Assembly: GCA_014904985.1 (NCBI GenBank)
Contig: MU128914.1
Coordinates: forward strand, 62,001-126,000
Direction: 5' to 3'
Length of the DNA stretch: 64,000 nt
Source: Hydnum rufescens UP504
Lineage: Eukaryota > Basidiomycota > Agaricomycetes > Cantharellales > Hydnaceae
Shown here: positions 13,701-26,900 of the stretch, one piece after another
How positions within the stretch are numbered: position 1 is the stretch's first letter
Layout of the letters: every line of letters begins with the position of its first letter
The notes under the pieces: generated by a model
Seen by the model: only the letters and a program-made list of their open reading frames with translations
Told to the model about the DNA's origin: nothing
Databases searched by the model: none
Position numbers and translations under genes: made by a program

Positions 13701-15294
13701 CTTCATGGAATTCATCAGGTCCTCGGTTATGTCAGGAAATGTAGTCTTGGAGAAACATGAGCCGCGGTTAAAAGACGACACAAGCATGCCATACCGTCGC
13801 AAACACGTCGTCCAGTCCTGCATCTAGTGCATCGACCACGTTCTGTTTCCGTTCCTTGTAGCGCTCGAGCATTGGGGGTATCACAATCGACTTGTACTTC
13901 GCAAAGGGCTGTCCAATCCCTTTCGCAATGAAACCAATATTGTTCGCTGCCGTCATGACACACATAACATTGGCGTCTGTCATTCGTTTGGAAAGCGCCC
14001 TGATGAGGTCCGACATCCCTTCCGAATCCTTGATGCGTTGCGCAGTCTTGACGACCTCAGATACAGCATCGAGGGTCTCTTTGCGGTCCTTCCACTTTGA
14101 TGAGACGACCTGGGCCTGGAAGTCGCCGGGAATCTTGGGTATAATGTCGACCTCTTCCGCGAATGCACGTGGATCGATCTCTTCTGGCTCTGAAGCCAAC
14201 GAGACATCAGGTGTTTTCAACACGGAATCTGTTGCAAATATGCACCTTCGACTTCTATGGCTCCTTCAGCGGCCCCGTTCATCGCGGCAGCCTCTATTTC
14301 TCTAAGTTGCGCCTTCGTTTGTCGTTCTTGACGTGCAGTTCCGAAGCCCTGACCATTCTTCTCCATTTCTTCAAACGACTCGTTGAGCTCCTTGAGTGCG
14401 ATAGGTTTGAGCTCCGCAAGCGATGGTTGAAGAGCCGGCCCGATCCAAGAATGGAAACTTTTCGCTAAGAGTGTGCCCTGCATACCACTTGGTTTCAGCA
14501 AATATTCCAAGGTACGGACGCATTGACCTCGCCTCTAATCGCACTGCTTTATCCGAATGTCCAAAGATTTTTGGAAGAACTTTGAGAATAGGTCCTGGGG
14601 GAGTTACTTTCAGGCCATATGCGCTGCCAACAGAAGGAACGTAAGTCGACCCGATTCGGTTCTTGAACACAGAGAAGGATGCCCATTTACCGAACAACGT
14701 CGCCCAAGGCCGTTACTGTGGCAGCCACTGTCTTCGGTTGCTTAGCATTCACTCCAGGAAGGAGGTCGCGCTGGAACATGCGAGAACCTCAGTGATGATC
14801 GATGGTGCCATATTTGGTCGACGTACAACAACGCCTTCCCCGGAGTTTTCAACCTCAACATATTCCAGTACAAGAGCCAAGGCCTTCTGTTTGGTCCCGA
14901 GGCGCGTTGAACCGAGGCATTTATCGACAAGGGCTGGAACGATAGTCTCTCTCGTCCTGATTGAGATGTTTTGATCAGCTGTACCACTGATTAGGCAGAA
15001 AACGCGCTCAATCACCGTGCAGCGTATTCTCCTGCATACTTGACGAGGTGAAACACAACGTCGACCCCCTTTCTCTTGGGCAACAACATTAGAATCCGTC
15101 ACCATCTTCTTGAGAATTTCTGGATTTTGTAAATATGGTTTAAAGGCAGAGTCTGTTTCTGAGCCTGTAGCTGCAAATGCTTTGATCAGTGACTCGTATC
15201 CATGTAGACGTGCTTTCCAATTTTTGTGGGCTAGTCGTTCAGCGATCGGGACCGAGGAGAAGTCCTCTTCAACTGGGGCAGGTCCGTCATCCAT
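7756..15294 (-). CDS. XMAP215/Dis1/Stu2-family TOG-repeat microtubule polymerase
   Basis: A very large microtubule plus-end polymerase (spindle, kinetochore and cytoplasmic arrays). TOG domains are HEAT-repeat units that bind curved tubulin. The start at 15294 gives MDDGPAPVEEDFSSVPIAER and TOG1. TOG2 lies at about 13400-14220, TOG3 at 12200-13000, TOG4 at 11100-12000 and TOG5-like repeats at 8990-10430. The C-terminal helical domain spans 7756-8690. Linkers are rich in Pro/Ala/Ser and basic residues. This five-TOG layout resembles the animal form more than yeast Stu2 (two TOGs). Two frame breaks are visible. One is an extra G in the run at 15065-15069, since GVDVVFHLVKYAGEYAAR needs four Gs. 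The other is a missing base near 13032, where the frame moves from AVAIAAKTA to EDAPSSTAPPSDS. Normal introns sit between the other blocks, for example GTGATT..CAG near 14955-15015. Confidence 0.9.
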
Positions 15295-17181
15295 AATTCG
15301 TTATTGTTGGTCGGGAATAAGTGTTGATCAGAGACGAGGGTAATTAATGGTTAGTTCTTCTGATGGGAGGATCAGGAAGGGGCGATAGTAAGGTGAGTTG
15401 TTGAAGACGGCTCGCAAACGCGAGTTGGCGCGTGAGTCCGCGAAATTCCGCCGTCGCTCGGCAATCCGCGGCCCACCCTCGATGAGTCATCATCTTCTTC
15501 CCTCTTTGCTCGGTTCTGGTATACAGGTAGCTCTGGGCTCGTCGCTCCCCCTCAGTGCCTCAGTATTCCTCATCCGCGCCCCTATGGTTGTCAATAGTAT
15601 TTCGACACAAAGGACTATCAAGGCTTACTAGTTTGAGACAAAGTTCTGGGTGATTCTCGAAGTTTGTACCTCTTGAGGTGTCGAAGCGAAGAAATGCTTT
15701 GATCCAGGGGGATATTTCATGACTTCAAAGTGCGCAGTTCAGAGCAAGAACAACGTGATCGCACCCCATTCTATATTTCCGGAGTAATCTGGGACCCTAC
15801 AATTTAGCCTCCAAGCCGCAGACGGTAATCTCCATCTGAGGGAAATGTTCGTCACACATTGTCTATGTCGGGCCCCATCAGCTTAGTGGCATTAACGCTT
15901 TGTCCTTTTCTTAGTTCACCGGTGGGAACAGCCAATTACACGACAATACGACAGTTCCACATTGGGGCATTGGGAAAAAACTGCGTCAGAAGCGAGATTG
16001 GCATGAGACCTACATCCGGGAGACGCTACAACGAACCGCCGCACCGTGCACAACGGAAATACCAACGACCGTTTTGGAATACGACGGTTTCCCTGACGCG
16101 AGATTAAGGGATATGGATACCTGAAAAGATCCGACAGTAACGAGCGTTACCATCAACACACCTTCGCGGTGCATGGCTAAAGGAGGCTTGAACTCGTGAG
16201 GCTTAGTCTTTGCTACGCGGCGTCAAAAAAACAGCGGATCATGAAGGTACTGATATCGTCGAAAAGCCAATTTCAGTACGCGATTGGAAATGAGAGGGCT
16301 AAGGACACCGAGCTGCAAGGGGTGTGAAAGGCTTGGATTGTCGGGCTGCCTACTCCGCAGGCGGGAATGAGTTCAAGGTCAACCTCGTTACGGGGCCCTT
16401 TCTGGGGATGTGATTCCCATTAGAGTATAACAACATGATCCCATGATCGATCCACATAACCTATTGGATGAGCACTTGTTTATGCAGGGCAAGCAAGGCA
16501 AACACCTTTGAGAGTGTGGGTCCACTGTTAAAAATCATTCGATGAGAGACATATGGGACTACTTCAGGCCTTGCAGCGTTGCTTATCGTCGGATAAGTAT
16601 CCAGTCCCAAATATCCTGAACGCATATTCTCGGGGCCAAGGGCACGACAGGCCACGTCGAGCAAGCCCGACGAAAAGAAATGAGCATCGGCAGCCAGGAA
16701 CGGCGTCATCTTGACCGCGTTAGCTCCCATAGTCGGCGCCCACCCTCCTTGGCATGCGGATATTAAGCGTAATCCCACAGTGCGATAGCCCCTTTTCTGC
16801 TTGGTCCTGAGCGCGCGCGCCGGAAAGACAATGTGACCTGAGGATGAGGTCATGGCGTGACGCTGGCTCCTGATCGGCGGAGAGGTCCAAAAGAGACTTG
16901 CTCGAAAATTTACTGCTACCGCGCGGCTAACCGTTCTGGGTACAGTACTGATGGGACCGCAGGGGCTGCTCACCATTGGCAAGCAATTATAGTTTAAGCC
17001 GGGGTCCTCGGAAGTCAATGCGCTTCCTCGGACTCACTGCCGGTGGAAAGAAAACACATTAATAGGATCCAGAAAAGCGACGGATGAGGTATGTAGAATA
17101 CAGCGAAGGAACAATGGTCAGACATCTGGAGCGTGGTAATGGAGAGAGAGATTTGGAAGACACTGAAATAACGCCCAGTCA
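15295..17181. other. Long intergenic stretch upstream of the TOG gene
   Basis: About 1.9 kb without a supported gene. The first few hundred bases must hold the promoter of the minus-strand TOG gene. The longest open frame is on minus at 16461-17018 (185 codons), but it has no recognisable motif and its residue make-up looks like chance reading. No terminal repeats or direct repeats were noticed. Confidence 0.4.
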
Positions 17182-17651
17182 CTAATAGTAGGGGGTATCG
17201 GGAAATATAGTTAGCCCCTGGATGCCACCAAAGACTCTCAGGAGGTCAGCCTTCTCGAACGATTGGAAACAGCTCTTGCAGCTGCCGAAATTGGGGTCAG
17301 TGACCTCGGATTGTAGGACGGCGTTTATGGCTCACCGAATGACTCGAGGCTCGTTGTGAAACTGGACATAACCACATCCACTTCCAGGATCATCGGCACC
17401 AAACATTATTGGATAAAGATCGCCGCATCGTAAGGAACCCAATTCTCTGGACCTGGATAAAATGCTATCAGGAGGATGAACATCTGCAACGAGAGACGTG
17501 GCGAGACTCACCCACGGAATGGTATGACACCAAAAACAGGCAAGGTCTCGTTCCTCACACTGTTTTTGTAGTACCCATTGATCTCCCATTTATAGATGAG
17601 TCCATTTCCGGGACGGGGTGCAGTAGCAGGATAATAGTGTTCATTGCCCAT
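17182..17651 (-). CDS. Small three-exon protein of unknown function
   Basis: I do not recognise this family. The model holds together well. An ATG at 17651 begins MGNEHYYPATAPRPGNG. The first intron (GTGAGT..CCAG) restores the frame to SRELGSLRCGDLYPIMFG and then GSGCGYVQFHNEPRVIR. The second intron (GTGAGC..GGCAG) leads to CKSCFQSFEKADLLRV and the stop at 17182-17184. The product is about 118 residues with no signal peptide or membrane span. A CxxC pair in the last exon (CKSC) could bind metal or form a disulfide. The matching splice phases and clean frame across three exons are the evidence for a real gene. Function is not inferred. Confidence 0.5.
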
Positions 17652-18422
17652 GGTAAGGAGGCGAGAGAGGGTAGGGGGGGAAGGGGAGGAGGAGAAACGA
17701 TGGAGAGAAGAGAACAAAGAAGGGGGTGCACTATGGTCGCCAAAAGTTGGGAGGGAAAACAAGGGAATGAAAAAGCGAGAGGAGTCCTCTGCTTTTGAAG
17801 GTATGGGGCCTATACATTTTCTGGTGCAAGAGCACGTTACGCGTTGCGCCAAATAAGTGGAATCTGAGATGAATGAGCGAGAAGGATCAGGATAAGATAA
17901 CGAATATTGTAATGCTGATGATGTCGTGTTCGCATGTGTCTCCGCACTATCGGGACGCAGGCAGGCACGATTATCCACCCGTTTGCACTCCTAGTTAGTG
18001 GCGACCCAATCATGCTTGCAGCGCTCTGCAATACTCGAAGCTTGGAACGTTATCTCGCCTGTCAACTGGCAGATCATCTCTCTTCGATCTCGGGTTCAGG
18101 CAGATAAGGCAGGATAGCACCACGGCTACAGGGACGGCCGCACCCCCGGCATCGGAAAATTTCCTTTTAATTGTACGCGCGGCTCTGCATAGCTATCATG
18201 TTCCCACCCAACGTCCAGTGGTCAGCAGGACATGGTGGAGAAGCTTACACATTTGCTACAAGATCATTGTTGGATTTGGGGTGGTAAACATCAGACATTG
18301 AGTACGTGGCAAATACTTCCCAAGGACACCACGTTCGAAGAGCTAATGTAATCACGACATCTGGTCAATTCTACCTCCTGACGTTGAATTTCCCACAGTT
18401 CGAAGGGAAATTACGGTGCGGT
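17652..18422. other. Intergenic stretch before methionine aminopeptidase
   Basis: About 770 bases. It contains the upstream region of the small unknown gene and the 3' flank of methionine aminopeptidase. A purine-rich tract lies at about 17655-17780. A minus-strand open frame (17508-17978) is only the first exon of the small gene extended upstream. No other gene is supported. Confidence 0.4.
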
Positions 18423-20412
18423 TCATGGTTTTGCAGTCAATACTTCAACACCATCGGCAGTGATCCTAACGCGAGACAAGGCAAGTCAGCGGAAGATAGA
18501 GACCACGACGAAGGCGGCCAACGGATGGCCGACATACAGTAGACTACTCTTCAAATTGCGCGCTTCGCTTGCCGTCCACAGTCACAGCCGTCCACTCATC
18601 CGGCCAATGCTCGACGTCATAATTCTTCCCCAGGTTGATCATCTGATTGATCAAGACAACGTGCATTCAATACCTGTCAAACGGCAAGGGGAGATGCACA
18701 AACCGGTTCTATTGTGAAGCACTGATGTGTCATGTGTGAGGAAATCAGATTTTATTGGTAGATATAATGGCTTACCATTCCTTCTTTCATCTGGCCGGTA
18801 GCTTTATTCTTTGCGTAATGAGGAATATTTGGGAGACAATGGAAGAGATTGTGAATGCCATGGCCAGTATACATCCGCACCACGCTGCATCCATTCGCAC
18901 GAGCGATTGGTTCACTGAAAAAAGTGGCGTCAGTCAAACGGCTAGATTATCTCAAGAAATACAAGCATACATGGCTTTGCCAAGGTCTCGGAATAGTGCA
19001 CCCGGCCTGCAGATTTTGATCGCTTCATCCAAACACTGCCGGGTTGTTCGAATGAGTATCTCGGACTCTTCTGCAACCTTGCCGACTGGATACGTCGCAT
19101 TGAGATCAGCATGAAAGCCTGAAAGAGCCGATAAGGATCAGAAGCATAGAAACACGGGGGCTAACAGGAATATGAAGGCACCGTTATAATAGAGTGAGAT
19201 ATCTTTCAGGGTTCGAATTTAAAAGGAAAAGAAAAAACACCGAGTACAAGCCCCCCATACCATGAAAGCAGGTCAGATAAGCATGAATAATAGATGCGTG
19301 GACGTCGGAAACGCACCAAGGTTCACAATGTCACCCTCCACAAGCTTTCTTTGATCCGGAATGCCATGGCAGATGACCTCATTCACAGAACTGTGCCAAT
19401 ATAAAGATAAGTGCAGTTCAGGGCCATAGAAGCTATGACACGGCGGCGAACTCACGTACAAACCGACTTAGGGAAATTTCTGTAGTTTAGTGGTGACGGA
19501 TAGGCTCCACGTTCTATGGTAGGCGGCATGTACGACAGCGTCTATCTCGTCAGTTGTTACCCCTGGTTTCACGTGGGAGGCCGCCAAATCCAGCACCTCA
19601 CGGCCAAGCTGAGAGACGTAAAAACCACAAGATTAACTCGTCTCACGGAAAAGGGAAAGGTGTGAAAACTCACCCTACATGCAACTCGCATGGCCTGTTT
19701 CTCTGTTTCATTCAATATTTTAATGGGTGCAGAATAGCCCTTCTGCTCCGAATAGGGAATACCTAACAAGAATCGGGACGTGTAAGCAACTGGCCGGAAC
19801 GAGGTGTGAACGTGGGGATCCGGTGACCCCGGAACTTTACCATCTTCTGCATAGTCGGGCCTGGGGATGTGATCGGGCACGGCTCTGCGGGGTGATAACG
19901 GGTACGCAGGGCGTAAGGAGCCCGTGAAACGGAAAGACGGGAACGGGTTAAATGGTCCTATACGAAACAGATTCAAGTGTTTCCTCAAACTACGTTCTGC
20001 TCATCTACACCTCACCAGCCACCGTAGAGTTTGCCGCATCATGCACTTTCTTGTGCGACTTCTACCTGCCGATGTCAGCAGCGGTCCATCAGAGTACGTG
20101 GGACTCGGTCAAACGCTTACCCCTACAAGACTCACGATGAGATTACCCCACGATAGACAAGGTATTCAAAACCGACCTACAATTCTGCTTGAAGCATGCC
20201 TGCTCGCAGAAAAATGACCCACTAATTCCAAGCCTCATCGCTGCAGGTCAGGCACGAGAAAAACACAAGGTGAGGGCAGGAACATACTTGTGGCAAGTGG
20301 GACATTCGAGACGCGCAGGAGGCTTGCCATTAGCGCAGTTGTCGCTTTGGCAGAGAATCACCGCCGAGGTCACCGTCGTTACCGTTGACGGAGTGCTGGT
20401 TGGTTCGGACAT
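18423..20412 (-). CDS. MAP1: Methionine aminopeptidase type 1
   Basis: Removes the initiator methionine from nascent proteins at the ribosome when the second residue is small; a dinuclear metalloenzyme. The start at 20412 gives [16 protein letters not shown]. The N-terminal zinc finger typical of eukaryotic MAP1 follows ([16 protein letters not shown], then CEQACFKQN). The linker carries [19 protein letters not shown]. The catalytic part has [54 protein letters not shown] and CFTIEP. These supply the expected Asp, Asp, His and Glu ligands. It ends with [18 protein letters not shown] and [10 protein letters not shown], stop at 18423-18425. At least ten small introns interrupt it. No frame break was seen. 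Confidence 0.92.
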
Positions 20413-20544
20413 GCCTCAAGATACTATCTGCATCACATGATTCATTCCACGACGGGACAGTCCCGCTCAATTACTCGATGTCAAGATGCGAAATACAAAA
20501 CAACATATAGCTGCGTGTTAGTAGAACAACCTATTCCGAACAAG

Positions 20545-23378
20545 CTACTCGGAGGCTAAAAATTCCAACAATTTTTGCTCCCCTTTCACCAAAATTGTAT
20601 TTCGGATATGAAGTAATTGCTCGATCTCCCGGGGCGTCAATAATGCCAGCGCCGCAACCCCGTTCGCATTCGGAAGAGCGGGGGGCAACGCGCGGATTTC
20701 TGGATCTGCTGACGCATTATCACGTCCCAGTTCTCCGTTTGATATTGGGGGGGGAGGGGCTGGAGACTGATTTGTCGGGGGCCTCTGCGCGGTAGAGGCT
20801 GCGGTGGAGCGATTCAGTCGTATACGGAACGAAGTGGCAGTCGACCCTGCTTTCACGTCCTTTACGTGTGTTTCACCCAGAGGGAACGGAGACTCCGTAC
20901 TGGTTCTAGAAATACTGGACGACGGGAGTGGGGGAGGGTGAGGAGCGGAACGCGATACTGAAGACGAATGTGCACGGCTGTTTGTAGAAGATGTAGGCGG
21001 ATAATTCTAGGGTAAAAGGTGACAATGAATCCGACGATCAACGTTCAAGAGACGAGAGCTTACACGATGATTTGGTAAAGATGTGTCAGTTGAAATAGAA
21101 GGCATAAGTGAAGACTGGATAGGAAAGGCACCCTGAGAGGTTTCAAGTGCCTGTGCGTTAAGGAGGTTTGATCACAGCCTCAGAAGTATCTGCGCGCAGA
21201 CGTACCTGGAAATTTTCGGGATGTAATAGAAGGAGTGACTGTGCTGTGTCTGATGGTCTGCTGGAAATCGCGGCATCCATGTCCGCCATGTCACGTCGGC
21301 GTTCATCGTCATCAGACAAGGAGGATAGAGAGGTAAGTGGCGATGAGGATGGGGCTCGCGATGATGCGACGCTGCTGTGGTGAGATCATCCCACTCAGAG
21401 ACAGCATCAGGTGCAATAGCTAAGATACTCACGTTGGTGGGGGCTGTGGGGGTGGTGGGGGATTACTGCGAAAGCCGGGATTTCTACGTTGGGTTGCCTT
21501 ATCCAGGAAGTCCAGTCGGATGGTCCTCTCGGGAATCATGTACTTTTTGGAATTTATCCATATCTCGTCGTATCGGCCGTCTTGCTCGGATGCCATGTCT
21601 TCGGCGGAGGGAATGATCTCGATATTCCCATTGTTCCGCATACCCCGTTCCTTGACCTCCACAATTCGCGGTGTCTTCACTGAACGGCGAGGTGGCTGCG
21701 TGCAACACATTAGCAATCGTTACAATAGGGCGACCAAGAAATGGGGTACCATCGCATTCTCTGCATGATTCGGACACATCCATTTTTTCAGTGTAGGTGG
21801 CATAGTAGTAAGTGGGGGATCCAAACAATCCAGATGCCAATGGAGATTACAATAGTCGCATGAGATCATGCTCTGATTCGATTGAATCGCGGCATCGGCT
21901 GCCAACTTGGCCTTTCGAGGCTCAGAAGGACGTCTGGTTCCGGCTTTGCTAGGCACAGAGACCCCGCTCTCCAGGGAGAAACGCGGCGCTGCAGAGCGAC
22001 TGCAGCGGTAGCAAGTGATGAGATTATTGTTGCGATCCTTCAATCGATAAGGGTCACGCTCCTCCAAGAATCCATGCCGACTGAGCGGAAATGAGCGGTC
22101 CAGGAAGTATGGAGCAAAGGTTTCGAACATACTTTGCACGGCCAGCTTTGAGTTCGCTTATGTCCAGGTACGCGCCTTGTGGTCCAATAGCGACTAGGAC
22201 CGGTAATCAATTTCCATGTCAGAGTTGATGACGACCCTTAACTCACCATCCTTAAAGTACCCTCTGATTTCTTCAGGGAGTTGGAACACCTTCGGAAGTT
22301 CCTGCTGTTGTTGATATACCAGCAAATCAAAAAGACCTGGGTTACGAGGAAGCCTAGGTGGTGTCGTCTGAAAGATGACCAAGCCAGCTGTCAGTGTAAC
22401 CTGGGGGCGTCCCAGAGGAAAATCCCACCTTATCTGCGATACATGATGGGCAAAACCAATCCTTTTCTGGAGGTGGGAGGTCCTCGTCATCCATGATCGG
22501 GGGGTCTAAGCACCCCATGTGAAAGGAGCGGGTGCAGCCATCGCAATACAGGAAATGAGACAGCGGGCTCGCAGTGGAGTTGCTATGGGAAACAGAACAA
22601 CATGCACAGATGTCATCATTTCGCTGGAAAAGAAGCGAATGAGCTCGGTGTGCGGAGATAATAGCTTGAGACGCACAAAGACGGCCTCTTTGGGGGCGTC
22701 TGGTTCGGGCTCGCCATCGATCTCGATCCCGTCAGTTTTGCTGTCCTTCTCAGCCTTGCGTGGTCTCCCCCTGGCCCGCTTGGCAGGAGATTGGAACGAG
22801 GATTCGTTAGGCATGTCCGGAGCGATCGGGGACTCGTCGTCGTTCGAGATGGACAGCGCTGGAGTGGACGGGCCTGCGGCTGACAAGGAGACCTTGGATT
22901 GTTCGTCCGGTAGGTTTGAGGGAGGGAGGGGGATGTTCAAGCGAGCGGAGTTTCGTTGGAGCCGAGTGACCTGGCTAAGAAACGAGGATGCGGAAGGGGC
23001 GTGTGGCGTCTGGGTTAGTGTTGGGGGGTCAGAGTAGAACATTAGCTGGGACGTACGGCTTGTCTAATCTTGCCCTCTTCCTGCGACTCCCTGGTCTTCA
23101 ACGCCGCTCGAGGTGGATATCACCATAGGGGTAGGGACGGTGTGGGTTGCATAGGTTGTTCCGGGGTCAGATCTGGGAAGAAAGGATGGCAAAGGCCGCT
23201 TAGAGAGGTCTCCAGGTCTCTTGTTCATGGGAAGACGAATAAAGGCGAGCGTTGGGGGAGGCGGGAGGACTTCAGTTGCCAAAGAAGGATCTGAGCCTTC
23301 GATATGGACAGGAGCAGTGAGGATAGGAGCATATGGGCCATCAGCAAAGGCTGCTGCCCCAGCCAGCTCTACCGACAT
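20545..23378 (-). CDS. Double PHD-finger protein, Rco1/PHF12-like
   Basis: Probable subunit of an Rpd3S-type histone deacetylase complex, which in yeast is recruited by Rco1 and Eaf3 to H3K36-methylated gene bodies to suppress cryptic transcription. The start at 23378 gives [14 protein letters not shown], followed by a Pro/Ser-rich region and a basic AT-hook-like [12 protein letters not shown]1 (about 22440-22610) reads CACC, then [18 protein letters not shown], then WFCPSC. PHD2 (about 21760-22050) reads [10 protein letters not shown], then [18 protein letters not shown], then WMCPNH. The C-terminal part is low-complexity with a final helix ([20 protein letters not shown]). The two-finger layout is the basis for the Rco1/PHF12 call. 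Another PHD-family regulator is possible. Confidence 0.75.
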
Positions 23379-23976
23379 CGAGTTGGTCCCTCAGAGAGCA
23401 AGCAGCGTCTACTTTCACACCAGAGCCAGAAAACAGAGGAGGGCGCGCTAGTAAGTCCACCTGGCCCAGTAACCTGCCTGACCTGATGGTCGTGGTTCCG
23501 ATCAGTCTCTGCAATCTTCCCGGATGTTCTTCTCGTCGCAAGCAGTTACAAGCAGAAAACAAAACAGTCGCACGTAGTTGCACGCTCCCAGTTCACGATC
23601 TACACCGTGACATGGGAGGTCAAAACAACGTTTTTTTTTTAACTGCACGCCACTACTCTCTCTTTGTACTAGCAACACTGTTGGCTCTCGTAGGACACTT
23701 CTCAGAGGTCCCCAATTGCGGGCTCCTGTGCTTATTTGGACTTGATAGCTGCCGCAAACATAAAAAATGAAATAAAAGGAAGTAAGAGTAACGAGAGTCA
23801 AAGCTCCAGTGCTCAGATGCCACGCGGAACCACGAGACTGAGCCCCCTGCATAACGGGGTAGTCCCTATACACCACAGCAAGGCCATAGCCTCCCCGTCC
23901 AGCCAGACAAGTAGCAAAGGCAGAAAGAAATATTATAAAGAGTCCTGGACGGCTGCCTCCGAAAGTTGAGACTTAT
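23379..23976. promoter_or_regulatory. Divergent intergenic region, PHD gene / COG1
   Basis: Nearly 600 bases between two outward-facing start codons, so it should carry both promoters. There is a T9 run at 23631-23639. Open frames inside (for example minus 23502-23876) lack conserved features. No defined factor site was recognised. Confidence 0.45.
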
Positions 23977-26900
23977 TTGTGCCTGTCCATGTCGATGTCG
24001 ACAAGTCGGCCGCGTCGTCCCACCCTTCCAATTCTCTCGCCCACTTCATTATCTTCCCCCATATTTCCATCACCGTCTACACAATCTCCCAATCCTGCAG
24101 ATCAACGGTTTCGCGACAAGGCTGGAGCTCGCAAAGTATCACCAGGGCACGATTATAGCAGGCTTCCGCCCGATGAGCTGTTCTCTAGATTTACCGTTGC
24201 AGAAATCAAGACGCTACAAAATAGGCTAAGGTAGGTAGGCTATCTATAGAACTTATAACATGCACAACTGATTGCCTTCCATAATTAAGAGCCGAGGCGG
24301 ACGCGAAACAAGAGGAGTTACGACTCATGGTTGGGTATGGCCATTCTGCCATGCCTTTATCGATGGGTTTTATTTACCTATAGTGCATGGTAGTGAACGA
24401 TACCGTGACCTTTTGCAAGCCTCGACTTCTATAATATCCATTTCCGCTGGCGCAAAACATGTCGCTACCTCCATGGGCGAGATATGGGAAGCGTGCGTAG
24501 CTCCCGAGAGTCCACATGTGCAGACATTTCCTCACGATAGCGCTCGGAAACACGGAAAAGATGGTTAAATGCTCGTTCCGTCCTTTGCCTTGCAGTATTC
24601 TTACATGCCCTATTAGACGCCCACTTGAACGTTCTCCAATCACTCTCTGCGCATCTGAAGCTCCTCCTTGATGCGCCGGAACAGCTGTGGCGACTACTCG
24701 AGCAACACAATTATCTACACGCGGCATGGCTCTTCTTAATATCTCGGGTAGTGTATCGCAATCTCGTTAGAGCCGGAGACGACGACGGCGATGACGATGA
24801 CGCTGAGATAGTGTGGGCCAAGGAGGATATACGTGTTACCGCATGTATTTTTTTGATTTTGCGCAGACTTCAAATGCTAATCCTTTAGCCCGCTCAGGAT
24901 GATTTCCCCCTCGCACAGCGCCAGTGGGATACAGTTGCACAGTTCCGTCATCAAATCACGCATAAAGCGACACAGGACCTTCGCCTATACACTCGTACCC
25001 CTCGGGTAAGCCACTTCATAATCTATTCCTCGCACAATGAGTGGAGCCGTCGTCAACATCCAGGAAACATGCGACACGCTTATCGCAATACTCCTTTTGG
25101 ACTCTATATCACTCTCCGAGACGTTGACACTATTCCTCACCCAACGCTCAAAAGCTCTTCGCACCATGTTCGCCAAGCTGGCACCTTTATCATCTTCGTC
25201 ACCTGCACGATCTCGGCCTCCATCTCCATTCTCCATCGATAGATACCAAAACCAAGAAGTCACGGAATCCATACTTAAACCTTTTTCTGTATCTCCCTCC
25301 CAAAGGCATGCGGGCGGAGAGAATAGTAGCGAATCACGCCGACGAAGAAAAGAGGCTATTGCACTGGTTCGAGATATGCTCAACCAATCCCTCGATCTTA
25401 TAGTGGGGACCGTGGAAACTGTCCGCGCTATCTATGGATACGAAGGGACAGGATCGCCCCCGCTTGTCGAACAGCTCTTGGAGACGGTTCAATCACCTAC
25501 TTTAAAACAACCTATGCGCTCCCGACATCGTTCCCGTGTATCTATTATATCGTCTTTTCATGCTACGCCGTCTCCAATACCTCCCTCCTCCCAGTCGCTG
25601 TCAACCACAAGTATACTTGAATCCCTGCCGTCATCCCAGCTTCTCGTCCAGTTCCTCCCACCCTCCATAACATCTTACTCCCCATATATCGATACTACCT
25701 CTTCAGCCTCGCAACTTTCGCGATCCTACGCAACGAATTCTTGCGCTTCGTGGTTCAACGGCTCACTCTCCTCACTAGAAGGGAAACTACGTGGGTGGTT
25801 TGAGAATTTGAAGACCGTGCAAGAAGTCTGGGAAGCGAGGTCTGTGATCGACATATATCGGGATCGAATGTCGGCTTCTGAGGTGGCTGCCGTAGTCAGT
25901 CTTGTGGATGAAGTATGTAAGGGACGAGCAAAGTCCATATGTCAGACTTCTCTATGGGCCATCGAGCGGCAGTTAAGTGGATTGCTCACCAGTGTGATCA
26001 ATAGTATTCGATCGAATGACAGGGCTATACCGGGTGGGTCCAAGCATGCGGCCTGCGGGATACCAAGATTGACCATCACATCCGTTTCCTGATATTCAGA
26101 GAATGATCCAAATACGACTATGTCAACAATTCCTCTCCCTTCTCTGGCGATGCCAACTTCGAATGGCAGTGTCCCTTCCTTTTCAAATTATTCCTCTGCC
26201 CTTCAGAATCAGATCTTAGTACGGACACTTTCGAACCAGACAGTATTGACGGCCCTGGAACGATCATCATTGAGACTCAAGAAGGACATTGACTGCACAG
26301 AAAATGACGTGTCTTCTGGGTATGTCCTTGTATCCTAGCAGCTTCCCGTGTATCCCTCATGTCTGGGGACGTTTCAGAGAATTGCCCGGCCGGATTCTTG
26401 CCGAATATGGCCCGGGTGCGGTGCAGAGCACTCTCCGGATCTCGGAGACTCTTAGTAAATTCTTAACTGATTCATCAAGCCCCGTCGGTGAAGGCACCGT
26501 TATTCCACATGCCGTTGGATGGCTTGCTGACGATTTTTCTTTAGACGATACCTCTATCGCAGTAGTATTGTTCATTGGTCGCATCGCCCTCGATCTTGCC
26601 GAGACATCACCCTTCATACGCTATCTCTGCAGGCAGCAAGACACTCCCGAAGGTTGCCAATTTGCGGCTTGCTTTGTCTTGTTACTGCTTGACTGACTAC
26701 CTCCTTAGAATTCCAAGCAGCAGTGCGCAGGACATACCTCCGGTCGCTTGATATTTGGAGAACCTTCTTTGCCCGACGAGCTGTGACAACGCACAAGAAA
26801 TATTCCCACCCTGCGCAGGGTGGGTGATTCCCCTCCACCACTATCTACATTCCAATATTCATGACACATCCACTTTCGATAGATTATATCCGCACTTCTC

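Noticed and set aside
16461..17018. 185-codon open frame on minus
   Set aside because: No motif, no intron-linked partner and chance-like residue use; a single open frame of this length can occur by chance in a 64 kb window.
23502..23876. 124-codon open frame on minus in the divergent promoter region
   Set aside because: Contains one hydrophobic patch but no conserved feature; lies upstream of the PHD gene start and is more likely untranslated sequence.
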